DNA of 64,000 nucleotides from Piscirickettsia litoralis (GTDB lineage Bacteria > Pseudomonadota > Gammaproteobacteria > Piscirickettsiales > Piscirickettsiaceae). Position 1 is the stretch's first letter; every line of letters begins with the position of its first letter. The stretch is taken from positions 1,525,242 to 1,589,241 of the forward strand of contig NZ_MDTU01000001.1 of assembly GCF_001720395.1 (NCBI RefSeq). Direction: 5' to 3'. Of the stretch, positions 62,876 to 64,000 are shown in pieces. The notes under the pieces are model-generated. The model did not search any database. It was given only the letters and a program-made list of their open reading frames with translations, and was not told where the DNA came from. The translations under genes were made by a program, and so were the position numbers.

Positions 62876-63667
62876 TTAACTGCCCGCATCATCCGTGGGT
62901 AATTCGTACTGGTAGCTCCAGATTGTGTCTGGCATAAATGGACTCTTGCCACTATTTTTAAGCTGTTGTGCACGCAATTGTAAATAAGCATTACGTTGTG
63001 CGATATAAGGATCTAAAGTCAGAGCGTTGAGTATTTTCTCATTCCCCAAGAACCCTGCACGTTTATTGATCGCCCACAAGCCAGACAAACCATAGGATAA
63101 CGCCACCGGCTTCACATAATAAATCGGTGTTGTCACAAGATCTACAGGCGTTCCAAGCGCCCCCCTCACTGTCGATGGACCAAGTAGCGGCAATACAAAA
63201 TACGGTGAGTCTGGTTTATTACCACTCCATTTGGCAAGCGTCAGGCCAAAACTTTGGTCATGCTGCTGAATGCCTGCGGCCCCTGCAACATCGATCAGGC
63301 CAAAGATCCCCAGGGTTGAGTTCATCACAAAGCGTAAGCTATCCCAGCCTGCGATTTTAAACTCTCCTTGCAATAGATCATTCATAATCGTTGGCACTTG
63401 ATGAACATTGTCAAAGAAATTCGTGACGCCTTTGCGAACAACCTTTGGTGTCACTGTCTTATATCCTTGGGCGACAGGTTTTAGAATCGCTGTATCCATT
63501 TTTGTATTAAAGCGATACATCGAGCGGTTATATTTCTCATAAGGGTCAGGATGTTGTGGCGTCGCTGTCGCACAGGCTGCCAACGCACCCGCAAGGGTTA
63601 CCAGCCCTAAACTCCTTCCTACAGCTTTTGCTTTATGGGCAAGTCGTTGTTTTTTCATGATTGTCAT
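62876..63667 (-). CDS. mlaA: Outer-membrane lipid asymmetry lipoprotein MlaA (VacJ)
   Basis: Lipoprotein that removes misplaced phospholipids from the outer leaflet and passes them to MlaC (263 residues). The signal ends in the lipobox LAAC near residue 32. YEKYNRSMYRFNTKMDTAIL near 43-62 and GPSTVRGALGTPVDLVTTP are typical. Two ATGs three codons apart leave the start slightly open. The other mla genes are not in the window. Confidence 0.95.
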   Translation of the reverse strand: MTIMKKQRLAHKAKAVGRSLGLVTLAGALAACATATPQHPDPYEKYNRSMYRFNTKMDTAILKPVAQGYKTVTPKVVRKGVTNFFDNVHQVPTIMNDLLQGEFKIAGWDSLRFVMNSTLGIFGLIDVAGAAGIQQHDQSFGLTLAKWSGNKPDSPYFVLPLLGPSTVRGALGTPVDLVTTPIYYVKPVALSYGLSGLWAINKRAGFLGNEKILNALTLDPYIAQRNAYLQLRAQQLKNSGKSPFMPDTIWSYQYELPTDDAGS

Positions 63668-63700
63668 TATGCTTTCTCATTATTTCTGCACTAGTTTACT

Positions 63701-64000
63701 CTAATTCACTATGGTCACGGCAAAAATTTTACTCTGCCCTGCCATTTTTTTAGATTGCAATCGATAATAAGCAAAATGATCATCTTCGCCAAGCAAGCTG
63801 ATTCCATAACTGCCACAAGAACTCTGCTTAAGCGCTATACATTGATTAATTATCGAAGCATCGACCAATTGGTCTAACTGCTGCTGGATACCAACCAAGC
63901 CGGCTTGGTTTGCTTTAACGGTAAGCTCAATTTGCTCTGCGTACCTTAAAACCAGCAAGCTTATCAGAGCACTGATGATGACCACAACAACAAGTGCCGA
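63701..64000 (-). CDS. Pilin-like or PilX-N-like membrane-anchored protein (N-terminus off right edge)
   Basis: The frame is open to the window edge, so the gene starts beyond it. The visible N-terminal part SALVVVVIISALISLLVLRY is a single membrane helix of the kind that opens PilX-type minor pilins and pseudopilins, followed by AEQIELTVKANQA and a ~75-residue mature tail with two Cys. The expected cleavage-site Gly and the Glu would lie outside the window. A tail-anchored unrelated protein cannot be excluded. Confidence 0.5.
   Translation of the reverse strand, partial: SALVVVVIISALISLLVLRYAEQIELTVKANQAGLVGIQQQLDQLVDASIINQCIALKQSSCGSYGISLLGEDDHFAYYRLQSKKMAGQSKIFAVTIVN

Overview
The window is bacterial chromosome from a moderately AT-rich gammaproteobacterium (GC roughly 40-45% by eye). 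Lineage markers are the type IV pilus order pilA-pilB-pilC-pilD-coaE-zapD-yacG, the bamE/rnfH/ratA/smpB cluster, rmf, mlaA and the grpE-dnaK-dnaJ-dapB operon. A relative of Piscirickettsia, Francisella or Legionella is plausible, but genus cannot be settled from this sequence alone.

Layout. 1-2491 (minus): a three-gene operon of unrecognised genes: a small soluble protein, a 542-residue protein with a Gly/Ala-rich hydrophobic tail, and a multi-pass membrane protein running off the left edge. 2798-5259: a lone response regulator, rpiA and a frameshifted Bcr/CflA-type drug exporter. 5368-36073 (minus): one continuous block for translation and transcription. Read in its own direction it is a promoter, tRNA-Tyr-Gly-Thr-Trp, secE-nusG, rplKAJL-rpoBC, rpsL-rpsG-fusA-tuf-rpsJ, the S10 genes (rplC to rpsQ), spc (rplN to rpmJ) and alpha (rpsM to rplQ). 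Promoters and hairpins divide the block near the classical operon borders. 36269-42514 (plus): type IV pilus genes, coaE, zapD, yacG and an unknown gene. 42516-45344: small accessory genes, rmf and an MFS transporter. 45695-51102 (minus): greA, dapB and the dnaK chaperone operon behind a sigma-32-like promoter. 51178-64000: nadK, recN, fur, outer-membrane genes (bamE, mipA, mlaA), smpB with ratA/rnfH, glsA, pip, dtd, a PilZ protein and a partial pilin-like gene.

Function. Most of the window is core housekeeping: ribosome assembly, RNA polymerase, Sec export, protein folding, NADP and CoA synthesis, DNA repair and envelope maintenance. Accessory content is small.

The most important observation is nine one-base indels, all in A/T runs of 6-8 bases, in eight genes: the Bcr/CflA exporter, rpmC, rplD, pilD, an unknown gene, a GFA-family gene, a DUF2007 gene, and twice (compensating) in a DUF1853 gene. 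In each case a one-base correction restores the expected family protein. Because L4 (rplD) should be indispensable, homopolymer sequencing error is the likeliest cause. Slippage-rescued frameshifts are the biological alternative. The most plausible candidate for an undescribed system is the three-gene operon at the left edge.
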